DNA from: DATKLX01 sp035542155
GTDB taxonomy: Bacteria > Chloroflexota > Anaerolineae > Anaerolineales > Anaerolineaceae
NCBI GenBank assembly: GCA_035542155.1
Contig: DATKLX010000216.1
Coordinates: 1 to 13,349 of the forward strand
Reading direction: 5' to 3'
DNA length: 13,349 bases
The notes beneath the pieces were generated by a model. The model ran no database searches and was not told where the DNA came from. It saw only the letters and a list, made by a program, of their open reading frames with translations. Shown piece after piece: positions 13,331-13,349 of the stretch; the first letter of the stretch is position 1; every line of letters starts with the position of its first letter. The translations under genes and the position numbers were made by a program.

Positions 13331-13349
13331 GGTTCTCGGTTCCCGGTTC
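13331..13349. repeat. Antisense heptad array at the window end
   Basis: GGTTCTC, GGTTCCC and GGTTC follow each other with a 7-nt period; on the complementary strand these read as GAACC-type heptads like those in the lys spacers. The array is cut by the window edge. Confidence 0.6.

Overview
The window carries an almost complete LysW-dependent (alpha-aminoadipate, AAA) lysine biosynthesis locus, all on the + strand. Gene content, high GC, an F420-type luciferase-like oxidoreductase and short tandem repeats in the spacers suggest a member of the Chloroflexota (Anaerolineae-like). That placement is inference; no rRNA or other marker gene is present.

Layout. 1-365: AT-rich upstream DNA with a good sigma70-type promoter (145-172), a structured leader and a perfect intrinsic terminator (304-332) that lies between that promoter and the first gene, so it looks like an attenuator. 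366-5781: carrier protein lysW, then lysX, lysY, lysZ, lysJ and lysK, which load AAA onto LysW, phosphorylate it, reduce it, transaminate it and release lysine. 5881-9985: homocitrate synthase, homoaconitase large and small subunits, and homoisocitrate dehydrogenase, which make 2-oxoadipate from 2-oxoglutarate and acetyl-CoA. 10092-10940: a second lysX paralogue, about 69% identical to the first by hand count. The only pathway step without a gene here is transamination of 2-oxoadipate to AAA (LysN).

10941-11424 is a gene-free spacer with short tandem repeats and a MITE-like imperfect palindrome (11031-11215). 11425-12342 encodes an unrecognised four-helix membrane protein of visibly lower GC, with an apparent internal duplication. 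It is followed at 6 nt by an F420-type luciferase-like oxidoreductase. The last 230 bases hold a weak RNase P RNA-like motif and two tandem hairpin units.

The most unusual features are three. First, two LysX ligases share one LysW, which raises the possibility of division of labour (AAA versus glutamate, that is lysine versus ornithine/arginine). Second, there is a putative transcription-attenuation leader. Third, nearly every spacer is built from degenerate tandem repeats with unit lengths of 7, 8 or 9 nt, often in inverted pairs that can form long hairpins between operon genes.
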